From Alteromonas sp. MMG017 (GTDB lineage: Bacteria > Pseudomonadota > Gammaproteobacteria > Enterobacterales > Alteromonadaceae), in assembly GCF_018100795.1 (NCBI RefSeq), contig NZ_JAGJDY010000001.1, forward strand, positions 124,001-188,000: a stretch of DNA of 64,000 nucleotides, read 5' to 3'. Of this stretch, positions 47,278 to 57,641 are shown piece by piece. Within the stretch, counting starts at the first letter, position 1, and each line of letters begins with the position of its first letter. Under the pieces are notes generated by a model. That model had not been told where the DNA came from and made no database searches. It saw only the letters and a list, made by a program, of their open reading frames with translations. The position numbers and the translations under genes are program-made.

Positions 47278-49188
47278 ATGACTTTGAGTATTAAACAAAA
47301 ACTGATTATTTCACTAATGGTGGCCGTTTTGGCAGCCTCTATCTTGGTAGGCTCGATTAGCCAATGGATAGCCCGAGACTTAGTAAAAGAAAACATGGAG
47401 CAGCTTCAACTTCCTTCACTGTTGAAGCAAATAGGTAATCAGGTAGACAGAGAAGCCAGTGTGATGCTTTCTGTTGCCCATGGCATTGCATCCAACCCTG
47501 ACATTTTAGCTTGGTCGGCAGCAGGCGCTGATAGTTCAGGTGAAAGGCGACTTATCGCTTATCTGAACGATATCGTGAATTTCAACGACTTAACCGTTGC
47601 CTCTTTCGTCGATAGAAAAACCACCAAGTATTGGAACCAAGACGGTTTTTTACGGGTGCTGAAAAACGATGAATTCGACGGCTGGTTTTTCGCTTACCGT
47701 GATAGTGGTACGCCAATTTCACTTAGCTTGTACAACGAACCTGGACAAGGTTATAGATTGTTCGCAAACTTCCAACAAACTGCAGGCCGAGGCATGTCAG
47801 GGGTAGCTAAGTCAGTGGACGAGCTACTAGACATAATAAACGCGGTAAAAATTGCCCAAACCGGTTTCGTGTATTTGGTTGATGGCGAAGGCACTATTAT
47901 TGCCCACCCTGATACTAGTCTATTGGGAAAATCCAAACTGAGCGCGATTAGTGGCACAGATGCGTCACGGTCGTTACTGCAACAGCGTGACTTTGCGATG
48001 GCAACCAGTGAAGTAAATGCAAATGACGTTCTTTTTGCTAGCACGTATGTAGAAAAATCCGGTTGGTACGTGGTTGCCCAAGTACCAGAACAAGAGCTTT
48101 ATGCCTCGTTAAATGCCGGCAGTCGACAAATCATTTTATGGTCTATTGCCATTGCGGGCTTGTTTGCCCTGCTTGGTATTTGGTTGGCATCGTCTCTTAC
48201 AAAACCTATCGAATCACTGGCTGATATTTTCCAGCAACTTGGAAAAGGGCAAGGCGATTTACGTTCAAGAATTGACGTACCAGAACAAAAAGAAACCGCT
48301 CGACTGGTTGAAGGCTTCAATAGTTTTATTGATCACCTTCACAGCACGATTGTATCGGTAGCTAAAACTAGCCAAGCTCTTAAAGCGTCGGCTAAAGAAG
48401 TGGCTAGCCAATCGCAGCAAAATGAACGCTCTACGCGTAGTCAGCGTGACCAAACCATTCAGGCAGCAACAGCATTAACTGAAATGGGCAGTACGGTAAC
48501 CGAGGTCGCACAGTCTGCTACTTATGCGGCGCAAAATGCGAATCGTGCCACTGAAAGCTCGCAAGAAGGCCGACTGTTTACCCAAAAAGCAGTGCATGCA
48601 ATATCAAACCTTTCTACCCAAGTAGAAAGTGTATCTGAGGTTATCCAATCCCTTGATGAACACACCGCAGCTATTGGCGGCATACTAGATACTATCCGCA
48701 GCATTTCAGAACAAACTAACTTGCTTGCGCTGAATGCAGCTATAGAAGCGGCTCGGGCGGGCGATCATGGCAGAGGCTTCTCAGTTGTAGCCGATGAAGT
48801 TCGTACCCTTGCTCAGCGTGCAGCTGTCGCCACTGATGAAATTCAAATCAAGATTGATAAGTTCCAACTAGACTCCAAAACGGCAGTTTCTCAAATGCAA
48901 GACAGCAAAGCCCAAACCAAAGAAGTGGTTGGCGCTACCGATGATATCGATAAGCTGTTGCAGAAAATTGCCGAGGAAATTGTGCTGATTAACGATGTGA
49001 ATACCCAAGTGGCCACCGCCACAGAACAACAAGCTACCGTCGTTGAAGATATTAGCCGGAGTATTAATGAGATAAGTTCATCGAGTGATGAAACTCTTAA
49101 TGCTACACATGTGTTGGTAGGGGTTAGCGAGAAGCTCGACGAATTAGCCAACGAACTGGCTCAAGAAGTGAGTCAGTTTAAATTATAA
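47278..49188 (+). CDS. Methyl-accepting chemotaxis protein with dCache-like sensor
   Basis: A 636-residue chemoreceptor. Order: first membrane helix (about 8-30), periplasmic sensor of about 250 residues with a Cache pattern ([22 protein letters not shown], then [20 protein letters not shown]), second helix ([20 protein letters not shown], about 283-303), HAMP and a methyl-accepting signalling domain with the conserved hairpin [22 protein letters not shown]. No C-terminal CheR-docking pentapeptide is present. Likely a polar receptor for small organic ligands; ligand not predictable. Confidence 0.93.
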   Translation: MTLSIKQKLIISLMVAVLAASILVGSISQWIARDLVKENMEQLQLPSLLKQIGNQVDREASVMLSVAHGIASNPDILAWSAAGADSSGERRLIAYLNDIVNFNDLTVASFVDRKTTKYWNQDGFLRVLKNDEFDGWFFAYRDSGTPISLSLYNEPGQGYRLFANFQQTAGRGMSGVAKSVDELLDIINAVKIAQTGFVYLVDGEGTIIAHPDTSLLGKSKLSAISGTDASRSLLQQRDFAMATSEVNANDVLFASTYVEKSGWYVVAQVPEQELYASLNAGSRQIILWSIAIAGLFALLGIWLASSLTKPIESLADIFQQLGKGQGDLRSRIDVPEQKETARLVEGFNSFIDHLHSTIVSVAKTSQALKASAKEVASQSQQNERSTRSQRDQTIQAATALTEMGSTVTEVAQSATYAAQNANRATESSQEGRLFTQKAVHAISNLSTQVESVSEVIQSLDEHTAAIGGILDTIRSISEQTNLLALNAAIEAARAGDHGRGFSVVADEVRTLAQRAAVATDEIQIKIDKFQLDSKTAVSQMQDSKAQTKEVVGATDDIDKLLQKIAEEIVLINDVNTQVATATEQQATVVEDISRSINEISSSSDETLNATHVLVGVSEKLDELANELAQEVSQFKL

Positions 49189-49208
49189 AACGATAAATGC
49201 TATTAGCG

Positions 49209-49796
49209 TTAAAATGCGATGGCGTATTGGAGTTTTACCTGGTTGTCGTGGGCTTCGTTCCACGGCAACTGGATTGTTGCGCTGTCCGACTTCCATGACT
49301 CTCTAGAAGCCGCAACCGTCAGTGTGTGCCGTGCTTCCATTAACGGAACCTCAAAATACACACTCGCTGTAGTACTGGTAGGGAGTTGAATCACTTCGGC
49401 AACGGGAATAGAAATTTCATGTTCTGGACGAATTTTGTGGCTTAACCCAACCCGGTAACTTCCTTTATCCCACCAACTCACTACCTCAAATTCATGGCTT
49501 TTAACCCGCTGAGCGAGTACCCCATAATCGAGTAAGCCTTTGTTGTAGTGCACAATGGCTTCCAAATTGAAGCTTTTAGTGAATTGCTGATTGACCACTA
49601 ACTGATATTGCTTCTGCTTACAGCCTTTAAATCTAATTTTGTTTTTAGATAATGCGATGGAAAAAGTATCATCCAAACTTACATATTCACTCAACCACTG
49701 TTCAGCATCTTCTATCGCTGAAGCAGATGCAGACATCGATACCCATGCACTTTGAAGCGCTGTAAGCATCACTATAAGCTGAGAGAATCTACGCAT
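49209..49796 (-). CDS. Exported protein of unknown function
   Basis: 195 residues with a signal peptide (about 1-27, ...SMSASASA). The mature part is rich in alternating beta-strand patterns (YQLVVNQQFTKSFNLEAIVHYN, HEFEVVSWWDKGSYRVGLSHKI, ASVYFEVPLMEARHTLTVAAS) and ends KLQYAIAF, with a terminal phenylalanine, as many outer-membrane beta barrels do. It could be a small barrel or a periplasmic beta-sandwich; I cannot decide. Convergent with the chemoreceptor gene. Confidence 0.65.
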   Translation of the reverse strand: MRRFSQLIVMLTALQSAWVSMSASASAIEDAEQWLSEYVSLDDTFSIALSKNKIRFKGCKQKQYQLVVNQQFTKSFNLEAIVHYNKGLLDYGVLAQRVKSHEFEVVSWWDKGSYRVGLSHKIRPEHEISIPVAEVIQLPTSTTASVYFEVPLMEARHTLTVAASRESWKSDSATIQLPWNEAHDNQVKLQYAIAF

Positions 49797-49912
49797 TAAA
49801 CCGGTTACCTAATATGCAAAAGCAGAGTAGAACCTTATATAATCACGAAGTGTAAAGCGTGGGAATTAGCCATTATGCTAACCCCCTTTAAGTGATTAAA
49901 ATATAGACGAAT

Positions 49913-50776
49913 TTATTTTTGAATAATTTTAACTTCGGTAAGCGATGCCTTGCGATGCCCAGCAGCTTCTTCTGAAAACCAGTAATTGCCATTGTCATCT
50001 ACACAGACACCTTCTACCTGTTTATAAGCAGGTAACGGCCAAATATTAATAGGAACAAACTGACTATCAACCTGTGCAATAAAAGTATCAAAGTTACCAA
50101 AAGGGTCTGATTTATAACCCACAATCACGTAAAGGTTTCGAGCAGCATCGTAATCGGCTCCAGTAATAACGCCTGGTAAACCTTCGATTTGCGCAAATGC
50201 GGTTAATGTTTGTGGTTGGGTAGACTCGTTAACTTCATACACCTTGGCCACGCCAGTGCGCCAGCTTTTCGAAAATAAAATTAGCTTTTTGTTGGCATAC
50301 ACCATGGCCTCAGAATCAAAATCGTGGGCATAAGGCATATTGCTACTTGGCTCGTTACCTTCGTAGGTTACTGTCATCGTCACAATATCGTTAAGGTCGT
50401 TTTTATGAACCTTATAAATAGTAAGACTCTCGCGACGGCCTTTATTATTGCCAACATCTGCCACGTACCAATGGGTTGAACTTGCCGTAACCGCTTCCCA
50501 GTCGATGTTGTCTAACGCCAGTCTATCGGTTTTGACCATCTTTCCTTCATAAGATAAGTGAAACAATTCCGGCTTGTTGCCAGAGTCGTTCAAACTCACA
50601 AGTGTTGATGCATTACAAAACAGACCCGACGTTTCTTCCAACACATCAGGAAGTACCGTTAACTCACCCACTGATATTTTCGTTTGGGCTTCAGGGTATG
50701 AAGCAGCACAACCAGTAAGTAACGAGAGCGAAAAAAACGTAGCAACTGCTACAGGTAAAAATGAGTGATTAAGCAA
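49913..50776 (-). CDS. Lipoprotein, predicted beta-propeller
   Basis: 287 residues with a lipoprotein signal (SLSLLTGC, lipidated Cys about 23). The body shows repeated blade-like strands with the pattern LVSLNDSGNKPELFHLSYEGK, DNIDWEAVTASSTHWYVADVGNNKGRRESLTIYKV, FDSEAMVYANKKLILFSKSW, ITGADYDAARNLYVIVGY and VEGVCVDDNGNYWFSEE. This resembles SdiA-regulated/phytase-like propellers, but no catalytic set is evident. The start is TTG 50776, needed for the signal peptide; no better start exists. Function unknown. Confidence 0.7.
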   Translation of the reverse strand: MLNHSFLPVAVATFFSLSLLTGCAASYPEAQTKISVGELTVLPDVLEETSGLFCNASTLVSLNDSGNKPELFHLSYEGKMVKTDRLALDNIDWEAVTASSTHWYVADVGNNKGRRESLTIYKVHKNDLNDIVTMTVTYEGNEPSSNMPYAHDFDSEAMVYANKKLILFSKSWRTGVAKVYEVNESTQPQTLTAFAQIEGLPGVITGADYDAARNLYVIVGYKSDPFGNFDTFIAQVDSQFVPINIWPLPAYKQVEGVCVDDNGNYWFSEEAAGHRKASLTEVKIIQK

Positions 50777-51022
50777 CGTTATTGTCCGTTGATAAGGCGC
50801 TCTTTGGCGCGTAATAAATGAAGTCTTAAAATACTACGCTTCCCCTTCCACGACAACGTTGAATATAAGCGAATTGATCCCTCATGGGCTAAACTCTGTT
50901 TTAATCATATTGCGCTTATACGAAAGTCTCTGTCGGCATGTAGATAAGTTGCTATATGATGGAACCGCATAACAATATAAGTATGGCTACATACTTAGCA
51001 TTATAAAATAAGGGAACACGCA

Positions 51023-52822
51023 TTGTCAGATCCACTCATGTCTTTGGTTGCCGTTGGCTTATTGTCGATTAGCTGCCAATATCTCGCGTACAAGGTTCGT
51101 TTACCTGCCATCTTACCGCTTTTGATTGTAGGTATTGTGGTTGGCCCTGTATTTGGTGTACTTAATGCAGACGCGCTGTTTGGCGACCTTTTATTTCCTG
51201 TTGTATCGCTTTCCGTTGCTATTATTCTGTTCGAAGGATCCCTTACCCTTAAGTTTGGCGATATTGCGGGCCATGGCAATATGGTACGTAATCTATGTAG
51301 TGTGGGTGTACTAGTCACCTGGGTCATTGCCGCAGTGGCGGCCCATTACAGCCTAGACTTGTCATGGCAACTCTCCTTCTTATTCGGCGCTATCGTGACG
51401 GTGACAGGCCCAACCGTGATTGTGCCCATGCTGCGTACTGTACGACCTAAATCTAACTTAGCCAGTATCTTACGGTGGGAAGGGATTGTTATCGACCCCA
51501 TCGGCGCCCTGCTGGCCGTATTGGTATTTGAGTTTATTGTTGCTTCTCAAGGCAATGCGATTTCCCACACCTTTATCACCTTTGGCAAAACCATTGGCAT
51601 TGGTTTCCTACTTGGGTTTAGTTCGGGTTACCTGCTAGGACTTTCTATTCGCAAAGATTGGATCCCACATTATTTATTAAACACCGCGGTGTTAACGATT
51701 ATTCTAGGTGTGTTTGCAGCATCAAATTATGTTGCACATGAATCTGGACTATTGGCCGTTACCATCACAGGCATGGTGCTAGCCAACATGAAGAACGTGG
51801 AAGTAGAAGACATTCTAGAGTTCAAAGAAACCTTGAGTGTACTGCTTATCTCAGGCTTGTTCATATTACTTGCAACCCGTCTTAGCCTTCAATCTGTTGC
51901 GGATGTGGGCTGGGGAGCGCTTATTGTACTTGGCGCAATCATGTTTATTGCACGCCCATTATCGGTAGCAGCGTCTTCTATTGGCACAGGCCTTAAACTT
52001 AATGAGCTGGCCCTACTGAGCTGGATTGCTCCCCGCGGAATTGTGGCCGCAGCCGTATCTGCATTGTTTTCTTTAAAGCTTGAAGAAATTGGCTACGAAG
52101 GTGCTGGCATTATCGTGCCTATGGTCTTTCTTGTGATTATCGCGACCGTAGTAGTACAAAGCCTGACTTCTCGAAGTGTCGCGCAATTGCTGAAAGTAAG
52201 AGCCCCCGCCCCTACCGCTTACCTTATGTTCGGTGGCAGTAAATTTAACCGAATGCTCGCTGATGAGATGATTAAGCAAGAGCTAAACGTTACCGTTGCA
52301 GATACCAACTGGGATGCCATTCGTGAAGCTAGAATGATGGATATTCCTGTGTATTTTGGTAACCCTATGTCAGATCACGCAGCGCGCCATCTTGATATTG
52401 CCAGCTTTGGTACGGTGCTAATTATGTCACCTTACAAACAACTTAATCCCCCCATCGCGTATCACTTTGAAAATACTATGGGTAAAGACAAAGTGTGGGC
52501 ACTGACAAGTAACGAACAGTCCACCCGTCCAAGTCACCAAGTAAGCGAACAATACGCTAAACGTCTTACCTTATTTGATGAAGGTGTGACTTATGGCTAT
52601 TTAGCGTCTGCGATTGCCCGAGATGCTAGCGTGAAAACCACACGACTGTCTGATGAATTCACGTTCGCGCAATACAATGAAAAGTATGGTGATAGAGCTA
52701 CACCATTAATAGCCATAGATGTTGAAGGAAAAAGCTTCACGTTTGTGAATGGAAACAGCATTCACCCTAAAGCTGGATGGCGAGTAATTAGTTTGATTTT
52801 ACCTGAAGGTGAAGCAGTGTAA
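51023..52822 (+). CDS. CPA1-type sodium/proton antiporter with C-terminal Rossmann domain
   Basis: 599 residues: about 12 membrane helices in residues 1-390 with CPA-type features (FEGSLTLKFGDI, TGPTVIVPMLRTVRPKSNLASILRWEGIVIDPIGALLAVL, and LLSWIAPRGIVAAAVSALFSL). A soluble tail (about 395-595) begins YLMFGGSKFNRMLADEMIKQELNVTVADTNWDAIREA, a TrkA-N-like nucleotide-binding fold that may sense NAD(H). The first glycine-rich loop is GGSKF rather than GxGxxG, so nucleotide binding is uncertain. Start TTG 51023 with AGGGAA upstream; ATG 51038 is possible. Two hairpins follow. Confidence 0.88.
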   Translation: MSDPLMSLVAVGLLSISCQYLAYKVRLPAILPLLIVGIVVGPVFGVLNADALFGDLLFPVVSLSVAIILFEGSLTLKFGDIAGHGNMVRNLCSVGVLVTWVIAAVAAHYSLDLSWQLSFLFGAIVTVTGPTVIVPMLRTVRPKSNLASILRWEGIVIDPIGALLAVLVFEFIVASQGNAISHTFITFGKTIGIGFLLGFSSGYLLGLSIRKDWIPHYLLNTAVLTIILGVFAASNYVAHESGLLAVTITGMVLANMKNVEVEDILEFKETLSVLLISGLFILLATRLSLQSVADVGWGALIVLGAIMFIARPLSVAASSIGTGLKLNELALLSWIAPRGIVAAAVSALFSLKLEEIGYEGAGIIVPMVFLVIIATVVVQSLTSRSVAQLLKVRAPAPTAYLMFGGSKFNRMLADEMIKQELNVTVADTNWDAIREARMMDIPVYFGNPMSDHAARHLDIASFGTVLIMSPYKQLNPPIAYHFENTMGKDKVWALTSNEQSTRPSHQVSEQYAKRLTLFDEGVTYGYLASAIARDASVKTTRLSDEFTFAQYNEKYGDRATPLIAIDVEGKSFTFVNGNSIHPKAGWRVISLILPEGEAV

Positions 52823-52845
52823 GAAGATGCTAGCGGGTTAAGATG

Positions 52846-52867
52846 GCACCCTGCCTAAGCAGGGTGC
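52846..52867 (+). terminator. GC-rich hairpin after the antiporter gene
   Basis: GCACCCTGC-CTAA-GCAGGGTGC is a perfect 9-bp stem with a tetraloop, 23 bp after the stop. There is no T tract, so it may be a stabiliser or a Rho-type end point. Confidence 0.55.
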
Positions 52868-52894
52868 ATCTCCCTGGAGAACGCGTAATTCAGT

Positions 52895-52930
52895 GCTTCT
52901 TCGTGAGAAGCATAATTGTTTATTTTTTAC
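52895..52930 (+). terminator. Second hairpin with T-rich tail after the antiporter gene
   Basis: GCTTCT-TCGTG-AGAAGC (52895-52911) is followed by a T-rich stretch ending in TTTATTTTTTA. The distance to the T tract is longer than ideal, but it probably completes termination. The remaining bases up to 53117 show nothing further I can name. Confidence 0.5.
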
Positions 52931-53117
52931 CGTAACTACGCTGTCGGCGTTATAAAAGCAAAGAGCAAACCACTTTGTATTTTACCTGTATTTTCAATAC
53001 GTTATATATTTAATGGTAAATTAAAGGGCTGCCATAGGAGTGCAAAGAAAAACCTTGGTGCAATGCATGCCCAATTTTGGTGAGCTAAAATTAACCAATT
53101 GATATTTATAGGTAAGG

Positions 53118-54434
53118 CTAACCTACATTATGTTTTACAACCGCTAACGTTTTATCCAATGCACCACTGTTTTCCTCTAAAACTTTACGGCCGGCTTTTC
53201 CAGCTTCTTCTCGTTTCATCGGGTCGTTAATCCAAGTCTCACATTGCTGAGCAATTTCCTGTGCATTCTCTATTTTGGTAAGCGCACCACGTTCTGCCAA
53301 ATACTCACAAATGACTGGGTTGTTATAGGTATGTGGCCCCATCATTATGGGAATTGAAAAAGCGGCTGGCTCTAACGCATTATGGCCACCTCGATTTGCA
53401 ATCGAGCCACCTACAAACGCAAAACTAGCAACGCTATAAGCACTATTCAATTTGCCCATTTCATCAAGCAAGATAACTTTTGTTTCTGGGGATATAGCAT
53501 CAATGTTACTTGTACGAACGTATTCAAGTTCGTTTTGCTCTAGAAGCTTAGCGACTGTGTCAAACCGTTCTGGATGACGAGGCACTAACAGTAGGCGAAG
53601 ATTCACCGCCCTTGATGAGCCAAGTATCTTCATGGCATCAATCATGGCTTGCTCTTCAAGATCGTGGGTACTGCCAGCAACTAATATTGGGCCATCTGTT
53701 AGTGAAAGGCCCATAAACCCTACACTTCTATCCGTTGTGGCAGCAGCTTGGTCAAACTTAATATTATTGGTTTGGGTCATACGTGTTTCAGGCATACCTA
53801 GCGCAAGGTAATTATTGTAATCACGCTGGCCTTGAGTACATATATGAGAAAGTTTGTTTAGCATAGGGCTAAATAGCTTACTTATCTTCATGTAGCGCTT
53901 AGCCGATCTATCCGTCATACGCGCATTAATCACCATTATCGGTATGTGACGCTTCCAGCAAGCATGTATAAAGTTAGGCCATAACTCGACTTCGGTAATA
54001 AGCACAGCTTTAGGTTTAATGCGCTTTATCATTGCAGCCATGGCCGTATGCAGGTCATAGGGCAAGTAAAAGTGGTGCACAGAGTTACCAAAAATATCAC
54101 GCACTCTTGCCGACCCAGTGGGCGTAGTGGTGGTCACCGTAATTTGGGTATCTGGTTCAGCCTGAATAATGCGCTTTATTAAGCAAGATGCCGCCACCAC
54201 TTCACCAACTGAAACGCAGTGAAACAGGTAACCACCCGTTTTATGAGGTCTCGCAACAAAACCGAATCGCTCAAACCGGCGTTGGTTATATTCTTTATTT
54301 CTCGTCGCACCACGGCGCATTAGTTGGATAAATGCGAAAGGGATAATGCAAAATAATACACAGGAGTAAAGCCAGCGACAGACATCTTCTAGTAATGTAG
54401 GTCTGTATTCGGCTTCTTTACCGCCTCTTATCAT
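53118..54434 (-). CDS. waaA: 3-deoxy-D-manno-octulosonic acid (Kdo) transferase
   Basis: A 438-residue inner-membrane glycosyltransferase (GT30) adding Kdo to lipid A precursor. It has an N-terminal hydrophobic anchor (about 22-38), the active-site block YLFHCVSVGEVVAA with the catalytic base glutamate, LITEVELWPNFI, and a CMP-Kdo-binding C-domain with VAGSTHDLEEQAMI and FVGGSIANRGGHNALEPAAF. The start carries a ~20-residue polar extension before the anchor. It is divergent from two further LPS-type glycosyltransferases, forming a small LPS-core locus. Confidence 0.93.
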   Translation of the reverse strand: MIRGGKEAEYRPTLLEDVCRWLYSCVLFCIIPFAFIQLMRRGATRNKEYNQRRFERFGFVARPHKTGGYLFHCVSVGEVVAASCLIKRIIQAEPDTQITVTTTTPTGSARVRDIFGNSVHHFYLPYDLHTAMAAMIKRIKPKAVLITEVELWPNFIHACWKRHIPIMVINARMTDRSAKRYMKISKLFSPMLNKLSHICTQGQRDYNNYLALGMPETRMTQTNNIKFDQAAATTDRSVGFMGLSLTDGPILVAGSTHDLEEQAMIDAMKILGSSRAVNLRLLLVPRHPERFDTVAKLLEQNELEYVRTSNIDAISPETKVILLDEMGKLNSAYSVASFAFVGGSIANRGGHNALEPAAFSIPIMMGPHTYNNPVICEYLAERGALTKIENAQEIAQQCETWINDPMKREEAGKAGRKVLEENSGALDKTLAVVKHNVG

Positions 54435-54578
54435 TAGTAATTCCTATTGTTATTATTTGGTAGCCTGACTGGCTCACGACACAATAAATGAAATGCGTAG
54501 CGCTATGCTAGGTCGTCATCAAACTGACGTTATTATGTGTTTTACTCACCCATTATAACTCGTCTACATGTAAGTTTT

Positions 54579-55613
54579 ATGTGCTCTACTGCAACCCAGC
54601 CGAACGTACTTTTAATCAGGCTTAGCGCTATTGGTGACATTGTAATGGCCTCAGGGCTTCCGTCCAGCATAAAAGCAGCCCTACCTAATGCCAGAATTAC
54701 TTGGTTAGTCGAAAAACCGTATGCTGGGCTAATACAGCAGCACCCTTTTGTTGATGAGATTCTTGTATGGCCGAAAAGCGAATGGAAAGCGTTTGGTAAG
54801 AAGCGCGCCTATTGGTCTTTGTTCAAATCCGTTCTGGCATTTAGGCGACAACTCCGCGATAAAGGCTTTACCCACGCCGTTGATGCCCAAGGCTTACTTA
54901 AAAGTGCCTTTTTAGCCTATCTCAGTGGCGCGGCTCACCGTATTGGTTTTAACAGTAAAGAGCAAAGCCAACGCTTTTTGACCGATACAATAGATAAACC
55001 AATATCAGAGGAAATCAGCAGCGAGTATCGATTTTTAGCAAAGCATATGGGCGCTGACGCTTATCAACTACATGTCGAGATGGGGGAAGCTGCCACACTA
55101 CAATTGCGGCGCACACTAAATGCGTTGTCGGTGAATAGCAATTATATTGTACTAGCCCCCTTTACTACCCGACCGCAAAAGCACTGGCCAATTAATCACT
55201 GGAAGCAGCTTATCACCCTGATTCGTCAACACAGTGATATCTCTATTGTTATTCTAGGCGGCCCGTCAGATAGCTGTGATGCACAGTCACTAACCTTCAA
55301 TGATGGTGATGTTTATTCATTAGCGGGGCATGTATCGTTAGCAGAATCAGCCGTGGCCGTGAAACAGTCTCAAGCCTTTATTGGCGTTGATACTGGCCTA
55401 ACACACATGGCGGTCACTTTTCTTCGCCCTACAGTTGCTCTTTTTGGGTCTACCTGTCCGTATACATATACTGATAATACCAACACTCATGTATTATATA
55501 AAAACCTAGTCTGTGCGCCATGTAAGCGTAAACCAACGTGTAATGGTACATTTGACTGTATGGCATCCATTCGCCCAGAAGAAGTTTTTACCACTGTGAA
55601 GGAATACTTGTGA
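54579..55613 (+). CDS. GT9-family LPS heptosyltransferase-like glycosyltransferase
   Basis: About 344 residues. NVLLIRLSAIGDIVMASGLPSSIKAALPNARITWLVEKPY and the later IVILGGPSDS, LAGHVSLAESAVAVKQSQAFIGVDTGLTHMAVTFLRPTVALFGSTCP are typical of glycosyltransferase family 9, which adds heptose to Kdo in the LPS inner core. It looks closest to heptosyltransferase I (WaaC), but sugar specificity is inferred. ATG 54579 is preferred; the frame opens earlier at a GTG (54537). The stop overlaps the start of the next glycosyltransferase by 4 bp. Confidence 0.85.
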   Translation: MCSTATQPNVLLIRLSAIGDIVMASGLPSSIKAALPNARITWLVEKPYAGLIQQHPFVDEILVWPKSEWKAFGKKRAYWSLFKSVLAFRRQLRDKGFTHAVDAQGLLKSAFLAYLSGAAHRIGFNSKEQSQRFLTDTIDKPISEEISSEYRFLAKHMGADAYQLHVEMGEAATLQLRRTLNALSVNSNYIVLAPFTTRPQKHWPINHWKQLITLIRQHSDISIVILGGPSDSCDAQSLTFNDGDVYSLAGHVSLAESAVAVKQSQAFIGVDTGLTHMAVTFLRPTVALFGSTCPYTYTDNTNTHVLYKNLVCAPCKRKPTCNGTFDCMASIRPEEVFTTVKEYL

Positions 55614-56701
55614 GCTTAAAGATTTTGCATATTGAATTGGGTCGAAACCTATATGGCGGCGCTAAACAAGTGGTCTACTTGTTAGATTCACTGAGCCATC
55701 AGTTTGATTACGAAAACCACTTAATATGCCCAGAAGACAGTAAAATTGCAGCGCTGACCCTTTCAGGCTGCCAAACGCATACTATTGCTTATCATGGTGA
55801 AACCGACTTATTTGCCGTAAAACGCATGGTGAATATTGCCCGTAAAATTAAAGCCGATGTCATCCATGTACATAGTCGCCGAGGGGCAGATGTATTCGGC
55901 GCCATGGTAGCTAAGATAACCGGCATTCCCGCTATATGCACCCGACGAGTAGATAATCCTGAGTCACTGTTTGCTACCTACAAATACAGCCAGTTTGCGG
56001 CTGTAGCGAGTATTTCTGAGGGCGTATTCAATGTGGTAAGCCATCACTGTGAAGCGGTAAAACACCAACCAGTTATTCACTCATCTGTAGACTTTAAAGA
56101 GTTTTCTAAGCCAGCAGACAAAGCGTGGCTAAGTGAAACCTTTTCCATCCCGTCAGATCATACAGTTATTGCCAATTTTGCTCAGCTTATATCTCGTAAA
56201 GGCCAAGCCGATATTATTTTGGCCATGGAAAAAGTGGTTCAAAATAATCCTAAAGTAAGCTGCTTACTCTTTGGCAAAGGGAATCTTAAAGAAAGCTATC
56301 AAGCGCTTATCGAACGACATTTGCTTACCGAACACGTGCATCTGTGCGGCTTTACCGATGAGGTCAGCAAGATTTTGCCCAGTGTTGATATTGTGGTTCA
56401 CCCCGCTTATGCAGAGGGCTTGGGCGTTATTCTTCTTCAAGCGGGTGCCTGTAAGCGTGCAGTGGTATCAACACCGGTAGGCGGCATTCCAGAAATTATC
56501 GAGCATGATGAAACGGGATTAATGGTGACGCCAGGGAATATAGATGAAATAGCCGATGCGTTGATTAAGCTCGTAAATGATAAGCAAACCCGAGATACCT
56601 TAGGCAATCAGTTGTATCAACATGTAAAAGGGCATTTCAGTACCAAGGAAATGGCGGCTAGTTATAGCGAGTTGTATTTGACCGTCACACAGCCATCATA
56701 A
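55610..56701 (+). CDS. GT4-family glycosyltransferase
   Basis: 363 residues with a GT-B fold: N-terminal acceptor domain (ILHIELGRNLYGGAKQVVYLLDSLS) and C-terminal donor domain with the E-x7-E region HPAYAEGLGVILLQAGACKRAVVSTPVGGIPEIIEHDETGLMV. The start is GTG 55610 in a GTGA overlap with the GT9 gene, so they are translated together. Probably extends the LPS core after the GT9 enzyme; donor sugar unknown. Ends at a terminator shared with the convergent ribosomal operon. Confidence 0.85.
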   Translation: MSLKILHIELGRNLYGGAKQVVYLLDSLSHQFDYENHLICPEDSKIAALTLSGCQTHTIAYHGETDLFAVKRMVNIARKIKADVIHVHSRRGADVFGAMVAKITGIPAICTRRVDNPESLFATYKYSQFAAVASISEGVFNVVSHHCEAVKHQPVIHSSVDFKEFSKPADKAWLSETFSIPSDHTVIANFAQLISRKGQADIILAMEKVVQNNPKVSCLLFGKGNLKESYQALIERHLLTEHVHLCGFTDEVSKILPSVDIVVHPAYAEGLGVILLQAGACKRAVVSTPVGGIPEIIEHDETGLMVTPGNIDEIADALIKLVNDKQTRDTLGNQLYQHVKGHFSTKEMAASYSELYLTVTQPS

Positions 56702-56727
56702 TTTTGTATCGTTGAATTTTAGGCAAT

Positions 56728-56754
56728 AAAAAAGCCGCTCAAGAGCGGCTTTTT
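56728..56754. terminator. Bidirectional terminator: GT4 gene / S10 operon
   Basis: AAAAAAGCCGCTC-AA-GAGCGGCTTTTT gives a 12-bp stem (effective loop of four) with A and T tracts on both sides. It lies 27 bp after the GT4 stop and 23 bp after the rpsQ stop on the opposite strand, ending both operons. Confidence 0.88.
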
Positions 56755-56776
56755 CAATTGTAAGAAAAGTTAGCGA

Positions 56777-57034
56777 TTAAACGCCAGCTTTTTCTACAAC
56801 GCTAACCAATGTCCAATTTTTGCTTTTAGACAATGGACGACATTCACTAATAGTGACTACGTCGCCTTGGTTACATACGTTTTCTTCATCGTGGGCGTGA
56901 AGTTTAGTAGAACGTTTGATGAACTTCCCGTAGATAGGGTGTTTTACAAAACGCTCAACAACAACAGTAATGGTTTTATCCATCTTGTTGCTAACCACAC
57001 GACCTTGCACTGTACGAACTTTTTGTTCAGTCAT
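56777..57034 (-). CDS. rpsQ: 30S ribosomal protein S17
   Basis: 85-residue 16S-rRNA-binding protein needed early in 30S assembly. [30 protein letters not shown] and [17 protein letters not shown] are the family signature. The ATG shares one base with the rpmC stop. It is the last gene of this S10 operon; a terminator follows at once and the usual next gene, rplN of the spc operon, is absent. Confidence 0.97.
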   Translation of the reverse strand: MTEQKVRTVQGRVVSNKMDKTITVVVERFVKHPIYGKFIKRSTKLHAHDEENVCNQGDVVTISECRPLSKSKNWTLVSVVEKAGV

Positions 57035-57225
57035 TACGCATCAGCCTTTTGAGTCAGAATGGTTTTAACACGCGCGATGTTACGACGTACAGTTCTCAAT
57101 TGATCAGTCTTTTCAAGTTGACCAGTTGAGTGCTGCATGCGCAAGTTGAACTGTTCGCGTAGCAGGTTAATCAACTCTGCGTTCAGCTCTTCTACGCTTT
57201 TTTCTTTCAGTTCAGTCGCTTTCAT
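57034..57225 (-). CDS. rpmC: 50S ribosomal protein L29
   Basis: 63-residue helical protein near the peptide exit tunnel. [22 protein letters not shown] and [15 protein letters not shown] are typical. It overlaps the stop codons of its neighbours by single bases on both sides (rplP upstream, rpsQ downstream), showing tight translational coupling. Confidence 0.97.
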   Translation of the reverse strand: MKATELKEKSVEELNAELINLLREQFNLRMQHSTGQLEKTDQLRTVRRNIARVKTILTQKADA

Positions 57226-57638
57226 TACATCACCGTCCGAGTTACAAAGGTTGTCTTAAATGGCAGTTTAGCCGCTGCCAATTCAAACGCTTCGCGTGCT
57301 AGAGATTCAGGAACACCTTCCATCTCATAAAGAACACGTCCAGGTTGAATTTGGCATACCCAGTACTCAACGTTACCTTTACCTTTACCTTGACGCACTT
57401 CAAGAGGCTTCTCAGTAATTGGCTTATCAGGGAAAACTCGAATCCAAATTTTACCTTGACGTTTAACGTGACGAGTCATAGCACGACGCGCTGCTTCGAT
57501 TTGGCGAGCGGTCATACGACCACGGCCAACTGCTTTCAGGCCATAAGTACCGAAGCTTACCTTGCTCCCCGCAATGGCAAGACCACGGTTACGACCTTTA
57601 TGCATTTTACGAAATTTCGTACGCTTTGGTTGTAACAT
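57225..57638 (-). CDS. rplP: 50S ribosomal protein L16
   Basis: 137-residue protein that helps form the A-site tRNA pocket of the large subunit. [19 protein letters not shown] and the [15 protein letters not shown] block identify it. The arginine in the [18 protein letters not shown] region, hydroxylated in E. coli by RoxA/YcfD, appears conserved. Overlaps rpmC by one base; 3-bp gap to rpsC. Confidence 0.97.
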   Translation of the reverse strand: MLQPKRTKFRKMHKGRNRGLAIAGSKVSFGTYGLKAVGRGRMTARQIEAARRAMTRHVKRQGKIWIRVFPDKPITEKPLEVRQGKGKGNVEYWVCQIQPGRVLYEMEGVPESLAREAFELAAAKLPFKTTFVTRTVM

Positions 57639-57641
57639 GAT

